Shown: positions 54,229-63,491 of the stretch, piece after piece | How positions within the stretch are numbered: position 1 is the stretch's first letter | Layout: each line of letters begins with the position of its first letter | From: Bartonella sp. HY328 | GTDB taxonomy: Bacteria; Pseudomonadota; Alphaproteobacteria; Rhizobiales; Rhizobiaceae | Direction: 5' to 3' | DNA length: 64,000 nucleotides | Assembly: GCF_025449335.1 (NCBI RefSeq) | Contig: NZ_CP104883.1 | Location: 3,030,501-3,094,500 of the forward strand | Position numbers and translations under genes: made by a program | The notes under the pieces: model-generated | What the model saw: only the letters and a program-made list of their open reading frames with translations | Told to the model about the DNA's origin: nothing | The model's database searches: none

Positions 54229-55130
54229 ACTTGTTGTGCGGTTGCTTTATTGCTGATCAAAGCATAGATAATCATGCACAAACCAACGCCAACCATTGGT
54301 AGTGATAATAGCATGCCCATGGTAAGCCAGTCGCCATTGGCATCGGCATTTAATAAATGAATCGCTGTATCGCGATTAGGCCAACCAAGGGCGAAAAAAC
54401 TGCCGCTCGGCTCGCGGAAAAACTCAACAAAAATGCGGGCAAGTCCATAGCCCATGACAAATGTACCGCTAACAAGACCGGGCTTTTTCAAGGCTTTGAA
54501 TGCAAAAATAATGATTGCTAGCACAATGAATAGTAAAAGTCCTTCAGTCAGTGCTTCATAAATTTGGCTTGGATGACGCGGAATGCCGCCTGCTTCTCCA
54601 GGAAATAATACAGCCCAAGGAATAGTAAAGGCTTCGCGCCCCCATAATTCATTATTGATGAAGTTACAAACGCGCACAACACCAAGGCCAATCGGCACAC
54701 CAGCTGCAATGGTATCGAACATTGAAAATGTGTTAATTTTGTTTTTAAGTGCAAAAAATACCATGGCAAGTGCCATACCGATAAAACCACCATGAAATGA
54801 CATGCCACCATCCCAAACAGCGATAATTTTACCGGGATTAGCGAAATAAAAGTCAGGGCGGTAAAATAATACTTCACCTAAGCGACCACCAACAACGACA
54901 CCTAATACCGCCCAAATGACAAAATCATCAAGCTTATTTGGTTCCATTGGCGGCTGGTTGTTTTTCCAAAATTGTGGTCGGCGCAACAATAATTTTCCAT
55001 ACCACCAAGCAAAAAGAATGCCAACAACATAGCCAAGGCCATACCAGCGCGGCTCGAAAGGACCAATATGAACAATAACAGGATCAATATTGGGAAATGC
55101 CAAAGCGCTAAAAGAAAGAATACTACCCAT
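54225..55130 (-). CDS. lgt: Prolipoprotein diacylglyceryl transferase
   Basis: This 301-residue inner-membrane enzyme transfers diacylglycerol to the lipobox Cys of prolipoproteins. It has about seven membrane segments. The Lgt signature GVVRVCNFINNELWGR is present, as are the HGGFIGM motif and the periplasmic-loop sequence PRHPSQIYEALTEG. It acts on the lipoproteins in this window (lptM and that at 50380). It is the first gene of lgt-midA-pgeF-M24, all closely spaced. Confidence 0.97.
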   Translation of the reverse strand: MGSILSFSALAFPNIDPVIVHIGPFEPRWYGLGYVVGILFAWWYGKLLLRRPQFWKNNQPPMEPNKLDDFVIWAVLGVVVGGRLGEVLFYRPDFYFANPGKIIAVWDGGMSFHGGFIGMALAMVFFALKNKINTFSMFDTIAAGVPIGLGVVRVCNFINNELWGREAFTIPWAVLFPGEAGGIPRHPSQIYEALTEGLLLFIVLAIIIFAFKALKKPGLVSGTFVMGYGLARIFVEFFREPSGSFFALGWPNRDTAIHLLNADANGDWLTMGMLLSLPMVGVGLCMIIYALISNKATAQQV

Positions 55131-55408
55131 TTAATTACCCTGTATATGCATGGTGGCTTGACGTCACCAATATGAAAAACATTTGGCTAGAAAATAAACT
55201 TTTCATCACCACTGTCAATTTTTTAAATTTAACGACAGATACACGAAATTTCAGTTTTTATGATAAAGTGCTTTTATTTTTTTTCGCCTGTATTAAATTA
55301 AACCTATCAACTTAACATTTCACTCTATATGAGAGGGTGAGCTGCACAATTTTAAGGTGTTATCCTTATATTGTTTAAAATATGTCAATGAAAAGAGGAA
55401 TGAATAAT

Positions 55409-55672
55409 ATGAGCAACGGATCTAACCGTATTTTTGATGATTTGGCGAAGCTCGCAACCGATGCGGCTGGTGCTGCGCAAGGTGTGCGCCAAGAAGTAGA
55501 AAGCGCATTTCGCGCCCAAGCTGAGCGCGCTGTTAATAAGCTTGATCTTGTCAGCAAGGAAGAGTTTGAAGTAGTAAAGGCGCTAGCTGTTAAAGCACTT
55601 GATGCGAATGAAGCATTGCAAAAACGGGTAAAAATTCTGGAAGAAAAACTAGATTTGGCTAACAAAGCTTAA
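55409..55672 (+). CDS. ubiK: UbiK-type accessory factor (BMFP family)
   Basis: This protein of about 87 residues belongs to the BMFP/YqiC family. UbiK helps ubiquinone biosynthesis at the Ubi complex. The N-terminal amphipathic part IFDDLAKLATDAAGAAQGVRQEVE is followed by KLDLVSKEEFEVVKALAVKA and a C-terminal coiled coil with EALQKRVKILEEKLD. This domain order is typical. The start is ATG at 55409 with AGAGGA; earlier in-frame ATGs exist. It is divergent from lgt. Confidence 0.9.
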   Translation: MSNGSNRIFDDLAKLATDAAGAAQGVRQEVESAFRAQAERAVNKLDLVSKEEFEVVKALAVKALDANEALQKRVKILEEKLDLANKA

Positions 55673-55768
55673 AAAGCCATTAATAAAACGTAAAGTTAAA
55701 AAATAATCCCCATTTTTTTAACACCTGTTGAAAAGTCAAAAAGTTATATTATCAGAATCTCTTAGCTT

Positions 55769-55804
55769 GGCCGGAAATATTTTTTCCGGCCTTTGTTTTT
55801 TTTA
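55769..55804 (+). terminator. Terminator after ubiK
   Basis: GGCCGGAAA and TTTCCGGCC pair around a short loop and are followed by TTTGTTTTTTTT. Confidence 0.93.
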
Positions 55805-56135
55805 ACCACAGCTTTTTTGAATCGGGGGACTAGCACTTACAACGCCAATCAATACACTGAAAACACTTGTTGATTCGTATAAGGGTCATTCAAGGGTATG
55901 AATATATGGCGGTTTGTTTGTCGTTTGCCTAATTTCATAGTCTTTGTGTTTTTGCGTTAAAAAATAATTGCTTTTGTCGTGCGCAGGCTTCGTCTTGGCG
56001 CGAAGGGTTATTATTCTGCTTTTTAATAGTTTTGCGCGTGGTTTTGAACGCCAGCATTGCTCTTTTAAAAAGCAAAAGAGTTTAAATATCGATCTTGCAT
56101 TTAAAATGCTGATTTTTGGAATGATAGGAAAAGAA
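55805..56135. other. Spacer upstream of the YbjN gene
   Basis: This 331-base stretch is mainly promoter region. The open frame runs back from the YbjN gene to 55968 but has no protein-like character before the chosen start. Confidence 0.5.
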
Positions 56136-56636
56136 ATGAGACTTGTTCATGACGCCAAAGAGCGTGAAGCACATCCAGTTGATGTGATTGAACAGATTGC
56201 ATATGGGCATGACTGGTCTTTCGAGCGCACAGCCGAAGATGAAATTGCTGTTTGCATCACTGGCAGCAAAGCCGAATATTATGTTTCATTTTCGTGGATG
56301 GAAGACTTTGAAGCCTTGCATCTTGCTTGCTCTTTTACCTTAAATGTTGACGCATCACGTCGCAGCGAAATGATTGATCTTTTATCGATTATCAATGAAA
56401 AAATGCTGGTTGGCCATTTTGATTATTGGACCGAAGATCGTGCTGTTATGTTTCGGCAAACGCTATTGCTAAGTGGCGGCTTACATCCAAATGATGCACA
56501 GGTGAAGATGTTATTAATGACGGCGCTTGATGCATGTGAAGAACATTTTGTCGCTTGTGAGAGTGTTGCTCGCGATGGGATGGATGCACAAGTTGCGCTG
56601 CGCCATGCAATGTTTGAAACAATTGGTAATGCTTAA
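56136..56636 (+). CDS. YbjN-domain protein
   Basis: This is a cytoplasmic YbjN-like protein of about 166 residues. It starts MRLVHDAKEREAHPVDVIEQ and contains AEDEIAVCITGSKAEYYVSFSW-like strands and INEKMLVGHFDYWTEDRAV, the family's best-kept part. YbjN proteins resemble type III secretion chaperones in fold and are linked to stress and motility phenotypes, with no proven reaction. The ATG at 56136 has AGGA upstream, and the open frame extends further back without features. Confidence 0.85.
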   Translation: MRLVHDAKEREAHPVDVIEQIAYGHDWSFERTAEDEIAVCITGSKAEYYVSFSWMEDFEALHLACSFTLNVDASRRSEMIDLLSIINEKMLVGHFDYWTEDRAVMFRQTLLLSGGLHPNDAQVKMLLMTALDACEEHFVACESVARDGMDAQVALRHAMFETIGNA

Positions 56637-57447
56637 AGGCCGGACTTAAAGGTTGGGCTTAAAGGAATAGCTTAAAAGCAGGCTCCATCTGCATTATCCA
56701 GCCAAAGTTTTAAGATAATATCACGATTTATAGCTACCTCTTTTTGATTGATTTTTAAGGGGTAGCTCCGCTTAAAGTATGAGTGATATGCTGGCAAATA
56801 GGCAGCCAGTCAAATATCCACTTTTTAAGCCAGCCTAAACAATCGTTATAAAATATTATTTACGATTTATGAATTTCATTCAATTGTGCCTTGATGGATA
56901 AAAAAGCTTTATTTGAGCAGCCCATCAGAATTTATCACCGAAGCAAAATCCACTTTGCTTGCGTCAAAATACCCTGTAACGTCGCTTTTAAGCAGTTTGG
57001 CACAATTTCAGTGTAAACTTGCCCTTTCGTTCAAATATATCGAAAACTGTTGTCTTGCCAAAGTCACCATGGCCAAGGTTGCCTATTTCGCAACGCGTAT
57101 CGAAAGAGACTTTCATCAATCTCAACAATACCCAATACAGAAGCTAAAGCTTTATAAGTTAAATAAATGCATTCGCCCGAGCTCTGATAAATAAGGATAA
57201 CTTGTCGCTATTAAAATAATTTTTTGTAACACAAATTTTGGCAAGATGTGTTTTTAACTCCCGAACCTTATGACTACAATATTTTGGGAAAATATGAAAG
57301 AATTTTGCTTTTAAAACGACACAAAAACAAGTATCCCTTGCACTTATTTAGATATTAAGGCAACTTCACCTATAATATATTTTTCATATCGCACATAATT
57401 TTTAAGCACGGCACAAGCATGGTCGTTCTGCATCGGGTAGGATAAAA
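56637..57447. other. Long spacer between the YbjN gene and hisD
   Basis: This 811-base stretch has no gene I can support. A plus-strand frame of 93 codons (56913-57194) looks like chance. On the minus strand, 56988-57116 encodes 42 residues with an EF-Tu-like GHGDFGKTT motif, which may be a remnant. Confidence 0.5.
56988..57116 (-). pseudogene. Possible fragment with EF-Tu-like G1 motif
   Basis: A 42-codon frame reads MKVSFDTRCEIGNLGHGDFG then KTTVFDIFERKGKF. GHGDFGKTT resembles the GHVDHGKTT loop of elongation factor Tu, and IGNL precedes it as IGTI does in EF-Tu. The rest does not match EF-Tu. It may be a decayed fragment or coincidence. Confidence 0.25.
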
Positions 57448-58740
57448 ATGGTTCTCATTCTTCGTCAAAAAAGCAATGATTTTGAAGCAAGTTTCAAAGA
57501 ATTTCTTGGCTCTAAACGAGAAGTTTCTCAAGATGTTGATGATATTGTGCGTGCGGTTATCCATCAAGTGCGCGACCACGGCGATGAAGCGTTAATTAAG
57601 TATTCGCAACAATTTGACAATATTGATCTTCGCGAAACAGGCATCGCCATAAGTCAAGCAGACATTGAAACCGCCGCCGCAGGTATTGATAGTGAAACTA
57701 TGGCGGCTCTCCAGCTCGCCCATGACCGCATTAAAGCTTATCATCAACACCAATTACCGCAAGATAAAAAATTCAGCGATGATTTGGGCGTAGAACTAGG
57801 TTGGCGTTGGACGGCTGTCGAATCGGTTGGGCTTTACGTACCTGGCGGTACAGCAAGCTATCCAAGCTCGGTATTAATGAATGCAGTTCCGGCAAAAGTA
57901 GCTGGCGTTGAACGCCTTGTTATGGTGGTACCAACTCCTAATGGTCAAATTAACCCATTGGTGTTAGCGGCAGCAAAGCTTGCTGGTGTTGATGAAGTCT
58001 ATCGCGTTGGCGGCGCGCAAGCCATTGCTGCCCTTGCTTATGGTACAAAAACCATAGCACCCGTTGCCAAGATTGTAGGCCCGGGCAATGCCTATGTTGC
58101 AGCGGCAAAACGTCAGGTATTTGGGCTTGTTGGCATTGATATGATTGCTGGCCCTTCCGAAGTTCTCGTGCTAGCCGACAAAAACAATAATGCCGATTGG
58201 ATTGCTGCCGACCTTTTGGCACAAGCTGAACATGATGTTGCCGCCCAATCAGTGCTTATCACCGATGATGAAGATTTTGCAAAAGAAGTTGAAAAGGCCG
58301 TTGAAGCCCAGCTTAAAACACGCAAGCGCGTGAACATTGCCGCGCAAAGCTGGCGCGACTTTGGTGGGATTATTCTGGTCGATAATTTTCATGATGCAAT
58401 GCCGCTGGTTAATCGCTTTGCTGCTGAACATCTTGAACTTGCTGTACAAGACCCAGAAGCTTTATTGCCAATGGTACGCAATGCTGGCGCCATTTTTCTT
58501 GGCTGTTACACGCCTGAAGTTATTGGCGATTATGTTGGCGGTTCCAACCATGTTTTACCAACGGCGCGTTCTGCTCGGTTTTCGTCCCCCCTTTCGGTGT
58601 TTGATTTTATGAAGCGCAGCTCAGTGATGAAATTAAATGCCGAACAATTACGCATTCTTGGCCCTGCCGCAATCCGCATCGCTGAAGAAGAAGGGCTTGA
58701 TGGCCACGCTTATTCGGTTTCTGTACGTTTAAATCTTTAA
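57448..58740 (+). CDS. hisD: Histidinol dehydrogenase
   Basis: This 430-residue zinc enzyme catalyses the last two oxidations of histidine synthesis. GLYVPGGTASYPSSVLMN, RVGGAQAIAALAYGT, IVGPGNAYVAAAKR, the signature region GPSEVLVLAD, and the catalytic EHLEL are all present. The end is typical (GPAAIRIAEEEGLDGHAYSV). An AGGA site precedes the ATG. It is followed by a UPF0262 gene and a small phosphatase, the standard Rhizobiales order. Confidence 0.97.
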   Translation: MVLILRQKSNDFEASFKEFLGSKREVSQDVDDIVRAVIHQVRDHGDEALIKYSQQFDNIDLRETGIAISQADIETAAAGIDSETMAALQLAHDRIKAYHQHQLPQDKKFSDDLGVELGWRWTAVESVGLYVPGGTASYPSSVLMNAVPAKVAGVERLVMVVPTPNGQINPLVLAAAKLAGVDEVYRVGGAQAIAALAYGTKTIAPVAKIVGPGNAYVAAAKRQVFGLVGIDMIAGPSEVLVLADKNNNADWIAADLLAQAEHDVAAQSVLITDDEDFAKEVEKAVEAQLKTRKRVNIAAQSWRDFGGIILVDNFHDAMPLVNRFAAEHLELAVQDPEALLPMVRNAGAIFLGCYTPEVIGDYVGGSNHVLPTARSARFSSPLSVFDFMKRSSVMKLNAEQLRILGPAAIRIAEEEGLDGHAYSVSVRLNL

Positions 58741-58795
58741 CATTGTTGCAAGGCATTATCTGCAGTGATGCAAAAGGCGTTAGGGTTATAACTCG

Positions 58796-59278
58796 ATGAG
58801 TGAATTTAATGAGAATAGTCGATTAATTGGCATTGAATTTGACGAGACTATCGGACGCTCTACCCCAGAGGTTGAACATGAGCGCGAAGTAGCTGTTTTC
58901 GACCTTATTGAGGAAAACCAATTTTTTCCTTCCGGTGACGACATTGGCGGGCCCTATAATCTCAAACTGTCCTTAATAGAAAAACGCCTTGTCTTTGACA
59001 TTTCACGCAGTGACGGAACATGGGTCACCACCCATATTCTGTCATTGACGCCATTTAGGCGCATCGTAAAAGACTATTTTTTGATTTGTGAATCCTATTA
59101 TGAAGCCATACGCCTTGCAGCACCTAGCAAGATTGAAGCCATCGATATGGGGCGGCGCGGCTTGCATAATGAGGGGTCACAAACCCTGCTTGACCGTTTA
59201 AGCGGCAAAATTGACATGGATTTTAAAACCGCGCGACGGCTTTTTACACTTTTATGCGTTTTACATTGGCGGGGCTGA
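58796..59278 (+). CDS. UPF0262 family protein
   Basis: This 160-residue protein of the alphaproteobacterial UPF0262 family has the conserved blocks VFDLIEENQFFP, GPYNLKLSLIEKRLVFDI, HILSLTPFRRIVKDYFLICESYY and EAIDMGRRGLHNEGSQTL. The function is unknown. It lies 55 bases after hisD and ends one base before the start of the phosphatase gene, so the three form an operon. Its conserved place next to hisD does not reveal a role. Confidence 0.93.
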   Translation: MSEFNENSRLIGIEFDETIGRSTPEVEHEREVAVFDLIEENQFFPSGDDIGGPYNLKLSLIEKRLVFDISRSDGTWVTTHILSLTPFRRIVKDYFLICESYYEAIRLAAPSKIEAIDMGRRGLHNEGSQTLLDRLSGKIDMDFKTARRLFTLLCVLHWRG

Positions 59279-59279
59279 T

Positions 59280-59729
59280 ATGGATCATTTTTTGCCCAAA
59301 ATATCACAACCAAGCTCCGTACTTTTTGTTTGCGGCATGAATTCAATCCGCTCACCTATCGCTGAAGCATTGATGCATCATCTTTTTCCTAAAATCTATG
59401 TCGCATCAGCCGGGGTTAATCGCGGTGAACGCGATCCTTTTGCTTCAGCCATTATAGCCGAAGAAGGTTTATCTCTTGATAGCCATAACCCACGCGGATT
59501 AGAAGATTTATCCGATGGTTTCTTTGACCTTATCATTACGCTAACGCCGCAGGCTCACCATGCAGTATTAGAAGAAATGCGCTCTTTTTCAGTCGATGTT
59601 GAATATTGGCCAATGCCCGATCCTGCTTTAGCAACGGGTTCACGCGAGCAAATCTTAGATGCCTATCGCAGCGTGCGTGAAGTCTTAAAAAAACGCATTT
59701 TAGAACGTTTTAGCTCTATGAGCGAATGA
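59280..59729 (+). CDS. Low-molecular-weight tyrosine phosphatase-like protein
   Basis: This protein of 149 residues has the Cys-X5-Arg loop in VLFVCGMNSIRSPIAEAL. DLIITLTPQAHH and the catalytic Asp region YWPMPDPALATGSREQ follow, as in the LMW-PTP/arsenate reductase fold. The start is ATG at 59280, one base after the UPF0262 stop. It lies at the end of the hisD operon. Immediately after it the accessory region with an IS element begins. The substrate may be a phosphotyrosine protein or arsenate; I cannot decide. Confidence 0.88.
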   Translation: MDHFLPKISQPSSVLFVCGMNSIRSPIAEALMHHLFPKIYVASAGVNRGERDPFASAIIAEEGLSLDSHNPRGLEDLSDGFFDLIITLTPQAHHAVLEEMRSFSVDVEYWPMPDPALATGSREQILDAYRSVREVLKKRILERFSSMSE

Positions 59730-61149
59730 AATAATAAAAAGCATATATTTAAGCCTATCTTACCGACATAATGTAAATCAATATAAAGCATATGTTTATT
59801 TTCATAATGAAAATTTGTGAGGAAAAAATGGTTCAGCGTTTAGTATGTTTTGTTTTATTATTTGTAACAACATTAGTTCCTGCAAAGGCGTTAGATCATT
59901 TTATCTATGCTGCAGATATCAATGAAAATGTTGTTTTGCTAGAACTTTACCGCTTTTCTGACAATTCTTTCATTGGCCGCATGAAAACGGATGGTGACAT
60001 TTGGGCATTAGAAGGTAACAACGACAAGGCAAATCAATCAGCAATTTCAGATATAGGCCTTGGCAGTGGTTATGCTACATGGCAATTTAGCGAGCTTCCA
60101 GACGGTAATATAGACGCAAAACGCAAATATTTTTATAAAGAGGAAATTACCAATATTGTATTTAGGCTAGTTGCAAAAGAAGCAATAGCGGACATTAATC
60201 GCAAAGATTTCATTAAACTGCTAAAGCAAAAAGGATTTAATTATTTCGACGAATTATCAGATAAATACCAGGTGATTTTAGCGAAATTTAATTATGATGA
60301 ACGGGTTATTTATAAAGGAACTATCGGTTACTCTCCTATTATTATGGAGTTGTCATTTAGACCTGATAAAGTTGTGAAAGGACGCTATTTTTATGAAAAA
60401 TCAGGCATTGATATTCCATTACAGGGAGACATAAATAGTATTGCCGAACCCTATCCGTTAAAAGACCACCCATATCAACAATATGTTGAGTCTTCTACTA
60501 ATGGTCCCGTTTTCACATACCCGAACGCGCATTTTTCAGGAATATTTGTTGAAAAAAATTATGATGGTTTATGGGAATTATATGCCAAGAAAATGGCTAT
60601 GAAATTTTCACTCAAGGAAGTAGATCGCTATTCGGGAGAACATTCTTATTCGCAATCTAATGGCGAATTCTCACCTTATGATACGCTCAAGCTTCAAGGG
60701 CACGCTAAAGAAACTGGAAAAATACGCCAACAAAATGGAACAAGTTGGCAATATGTCAAAGATCCGCGAAACAATATTACATTTTTCAAATTGGTAGATT
60801 TTCCTAATAAAGCCATTAAAAATACTGTCAATCAACAACTGCAAACCCAATTTTGGCAACTATCACAAAGTGCATTTGAATGTCTTTCAACCCAATATAT
60901 TACAACTCAAGTGGGAACTGGATGGACTGGCTTTGCAGAGCAAAGTGTCAGCGTCCTATATACATCAAAGAATCTGTTGGTATATGAACAATCAATCGAT
61001 GCTTATTGCGGCGGTGCACATCCGTCTATTTACACACAACAAACAGCTATTGATATGACGACTGCAAAAGAATTAGATTGGCAAAAAATCTTTAATTTTG
61101 CGAAAATCTATGGCGACAAGACAGATAACTCATACAATTTGCCAACTAG

Positions 61150-61992
61150 GGTCAGGACCTATTAATTTTATGGATTCCCAATTTAGTTGATTTATGATTC
61201 ATTGGTGTTACGGAGTTAGCCAATGAGTAATTTGTTTTTATTGAGTGAAGATCAGATGGCGAGGATATCACCTTATTTTCCATTGTCCCATGGGGTAGCA
61301 CGTGTTGATGATCGGCGCGTTATCAGTGGGATTGTTTATGTTATTAAGCATGGCTTGCAATGGAAAGATGTGCCAGTGGGTTACGGCCCACATAAAACAC
61401 TTTATAACCGCTTTATTCGCTGGAGCCGATTGGGTGTATTTGATCGCGTCTTTGCAGCGCTCGCGGGGGAAGGTTCAAAACCTCAGCGTATCATGATTGA
61501 TGCAACCCATCTTAAGGCGCACCGCACAGCAGCCAGCCTGCTTAAAAAGGGGATGTTCCCCGCCGTATTGGGCGCACCAAAGGGGGACTGAATTCAAAAC
61601 TTCACACAGTCTGCGATCAAGATGGAAAGCCTATATGCCTATTATTGTCAGAAAGTGAGATGAGTGATTACAAAGGTGCGGCTCTTTTGTTACCAGTTTT
61701 GCCTGATGTTCAAGAACTCATTGCTGATAAAGGGTACGATGCTGACTGGTTCAGACAAGCCTTGGTTGATAGAAACATCAAGCCCTGTATTCCTCCTAGA
61801 GCGGGTAGAACGGCAACTATATTCTTTGACAAGACCACCTATAAATTACGTCATAAAATTGAGAATCTGTTTGCAAAACTTAAAGATTGGCGACGTATCG
61901 CTACAAGATACGACAGATGCGCCCATACTTTCTTTTCAGCAATATGCATTGCTGCAGCCGTTATCTTTTATCTTAATTAATGAGTCCTGAGC
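61150..61992 (+). mobile_element. IS5-family (IS427-group) insertion sequence
   Basis: The element is about 843 bases long. Its ends are imperfect inverted repeats: GGTCAGGACCTATTAAT on the left and GCTCAGGACTCATTAAT, read inward from 61992, on the right. The target duplication is CTAG at 61146-61149 and 61993-61996. Size, end sequence, CTAG target and a two-frame transposase all fit the IS427 group. It interrupts a secreted protein gene. Confidence 0.9.
61223..61980 (+). CDS. IS5/IS427-type transposase in two frames
   Basis: The first frame (61223-61591) encodes the N-terminal and first catalytic part, with LQWKDVPVGYGPHKTLYNRF and the first Asp in IMIDATHLKAH. The second frame begins around TKGGLNSKLHTVCDQDGKP and includes the second Asp in LIADKGYDADWFRQAL and the Glu in RHKIENLFAKLKDWRRIATR. 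The frames join by a -1 shift near TTCCCCGCC, since RRIGRTKGG of the family appears only in the second frame. Programmed frameshifting is normal in this group, so it may still be active. Confidence 0.85.
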
Positions 61993-62266
61993 CTAGAGAG
62001 AATTTTTTAAAATTTCTTAAAAGCCAACATAATAAAAATCGAAAACAAAAAGATTGGGTGGAATGGGATGAATGCGCAGATTTTATGGCGGATTATCTTA
62101 CATTTTTTTACGCGGATAACCACTCTATTGCCTTTGGTAACAAGTATATTTCCTATGCAGACCATGCTTGCAACGGGCCAATTATGCGTGTGGAGATCGA
62201 TGAGCTAACACCTTATCTACAAAAAGGCGCAAAAGAATTTTTAACCAAACACGAATAAAAACCTTA

Positions 62267-62557
62267 GGGTCAGGACCTATTAATTTGAACGAAATGGTAT
62301 GAGAAAATTTTTGTGAGACCCCAAACATTAAAGGTGAGAAGATCCGCCGAGAAATATGAATATTTTCAAGGATGTTCGACAAAGTTATCGCGAAAATTTA
62401 CTTGTATCCTGAAAGGACACAAAAACAGCTGTAATCTACTGCGTCGTAAAGCTCAAATGGGTATACCACCCACTTTTCGCTGTCCTCCCCTTTATATCAA
62501 AAATGTATATTTGTGCTGTTTATTGTGCTTGTTTCTTTAAATTAATACGCCTGACCC
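62267..62557. mobile_element. MITE-like element with IS427-type ends
   Basis: This 291-base stretch begins GGGTCAGGACCTATTAATTT and ends with the inverted form of GGGTCAGGCGTATTAATTT, with TA on both sides. The left end is identical to the start of the neighbouring IS. There is no transposase gene inside, and the interior is unlike that IS. It contains repeat copy B. It lies eight bases after the stop of the interrupted gene. Confidence 0.65.
62386..62541 (-). repeat. Dispersed repeat, copy B
   Basis: The reverse complement of this stretch aligns with 9401-9552, sharing TTAAAGAAACAAGCACAA, GCGAAAAGTGGGTG and GTCCTTTCAGGA among other blocks. It forms most of the interior of the MITE-like element. 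Confidence 0.7.
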
Positions 62558-62912
62558 TAAACACGATATCGGACGTTACTGACTTTGGGATGTCATAACA
62601 AACTTTTATTGTTAAATAATTTCACCCAAAGCACCAAATAATTATATAATTTTAAAGACAGCATTGTCACGGTTTCAGTTAAAAATTTAGCTGATAATTG
62701 CAAATATTAGGGGCGAGTTTTACGCCACATTTATTTCTTGCAAAAGTGGCAATCGCCGACTTTCGGTCTTTATTTCATGCCTTGTCGACAAGCTAAAATG
62801 CGTTAATTTTGTTAGAATTTATTTTAAAACCAGTAAAACAGTTTGAAATAAAACAAAAAAGCCGTGCACCCCATATTGGATTACACGGCTTTGTCTTTTA
62901 ATCGCTTACTGA
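62558..62912. other. Spacer between accessory patch and carD
   Basis: This 355-base AT-rich stretch has no gene. It ends in the carD terminator. Confidence 0.55.
62857..62892 (-). terminator. Terminator after carD
   Basis: AAAGCCGTG and CACGGCTTT pair and are followed on the minus strand by a T-run; the hairpin lies 20 bases past the carD stop. Confidence 0.85.
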
Positions 62913-63491
62913 TTACGCAGCTTCAACTTCTTCACTGTCATCAATCTGATCATCAGCTTTTGCATTACGCTTAGGATTTTTTACCAAATTGGCCTCAATA
63001 AGACGCACAGCTTCAGTTTCAGAAACAGCATTAACCGCAGCAACTTCGCGCGCCATCCGGCTTAGAGCACCTTCATAAAGCTGGCGCTCAGAATAAGACT
63101 GATCTGGCTGATTATCAGCTCTAAAGAGATCACGCACCACTTCAGCAATCGCGATAAGGTCACCAGAATTGATTTTAGCATCATATTCTTGGGCGCGGCG
63201 CGACCACATTGTACGCTTTACGCGTGCACGACCTTGAAGCACTTTCAAAGCGCGATCAACAAAATCATTTTCTGAAAGTTTGCGCATACCAATAGAAAGT
63301 GCTTTAGCAACCGGCACCTTGACATGCATTTTGTCTTTTTCAAAATGGATGACAAAAAGCTCTAACTTGTGTCCTGCAACTTCTTGCACTTCAATGGCAA
63401 CAATCTCACCCACACCATGGGCGGGATAAACAATAGATTCACCGGCGTTAAAACCATGGTGGGCTGAGGTCTTTTTCTGCTGGGATGACAT
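62913..63491 (-). CDS. carD: CarD/CdnL-family transcription factor
   Basis: This 192-residue RNA-polymerase-binding protein has an N-terminal RNA-polymerase-interaction domain (about 12-75) beginning GESIVYPAHGVGEIVAIE. A helical DNA-binding domain follows (about 75-160) with RVKRTMWSRRAQEYDAKINSGDLIAIAEVVRDL, whose Trp is the base-wedging residue. A charged tail with DDQIDDSEEVEAA ends it. CdnL stabilises open promoter complexes, mainly for rRNA and growth genes in alphaproteobacteria. It lies downstream of a probable ferredoxin gene on the same strand. Confidence 0.95.
   Translation of the reverse strand: MSSQQKKTSAHHGFNAGESIVYPAHGVGEIVAIEVQEVAGHKLELFVIHFEKDKMHVKVPVAKALSIGMRKLSENDFVDRALKVLQGRARVKRTMWSRRAQEYDAKINSGDLIAIAEVVRDLFRADNQPDQSYSERQLYEGALSRMAREVAAVNAVSETEAVRLIEANLVKNPKRNAKADDQIDDSEEVEAA

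Larger units (their letters stand above)
59828..62258 (+). pseudogene. Secreted DUF3298-type protein gene split by an IS element
   Basis: The gene encodes an exported protein (signal peptide MVQRLVCFVLLFVTTLVPAKA). Its C-terminal half is of the DUF3298/RsiV type, with YCGGAHPSIYTQQTAIDMTT. The first part (59828-61165) ends prematurely after NLPTR. The rest (61995-62258) reads RENFLKFLKSQHNKNRK, ADYLTFFYADNHSIAFG and MRVEIDELTPYL, the normal end of such domains. Between them lies an IS5-family element flanked by CTAG. Removing the element and one CTAG joins ACT to AGA GAG in frame and gives a protein of about 530 residues. The start is ATG at 59828 with GAGG. Confidence 0.88.

Noticed and set aside
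56913..57194. 93-codon plus-strand open frame before hisD
   Set aside because: It has no recognisable domain and no ribosome site, and it overlaps an unrelated minus-strand frame. Composition looks like translated spacer.
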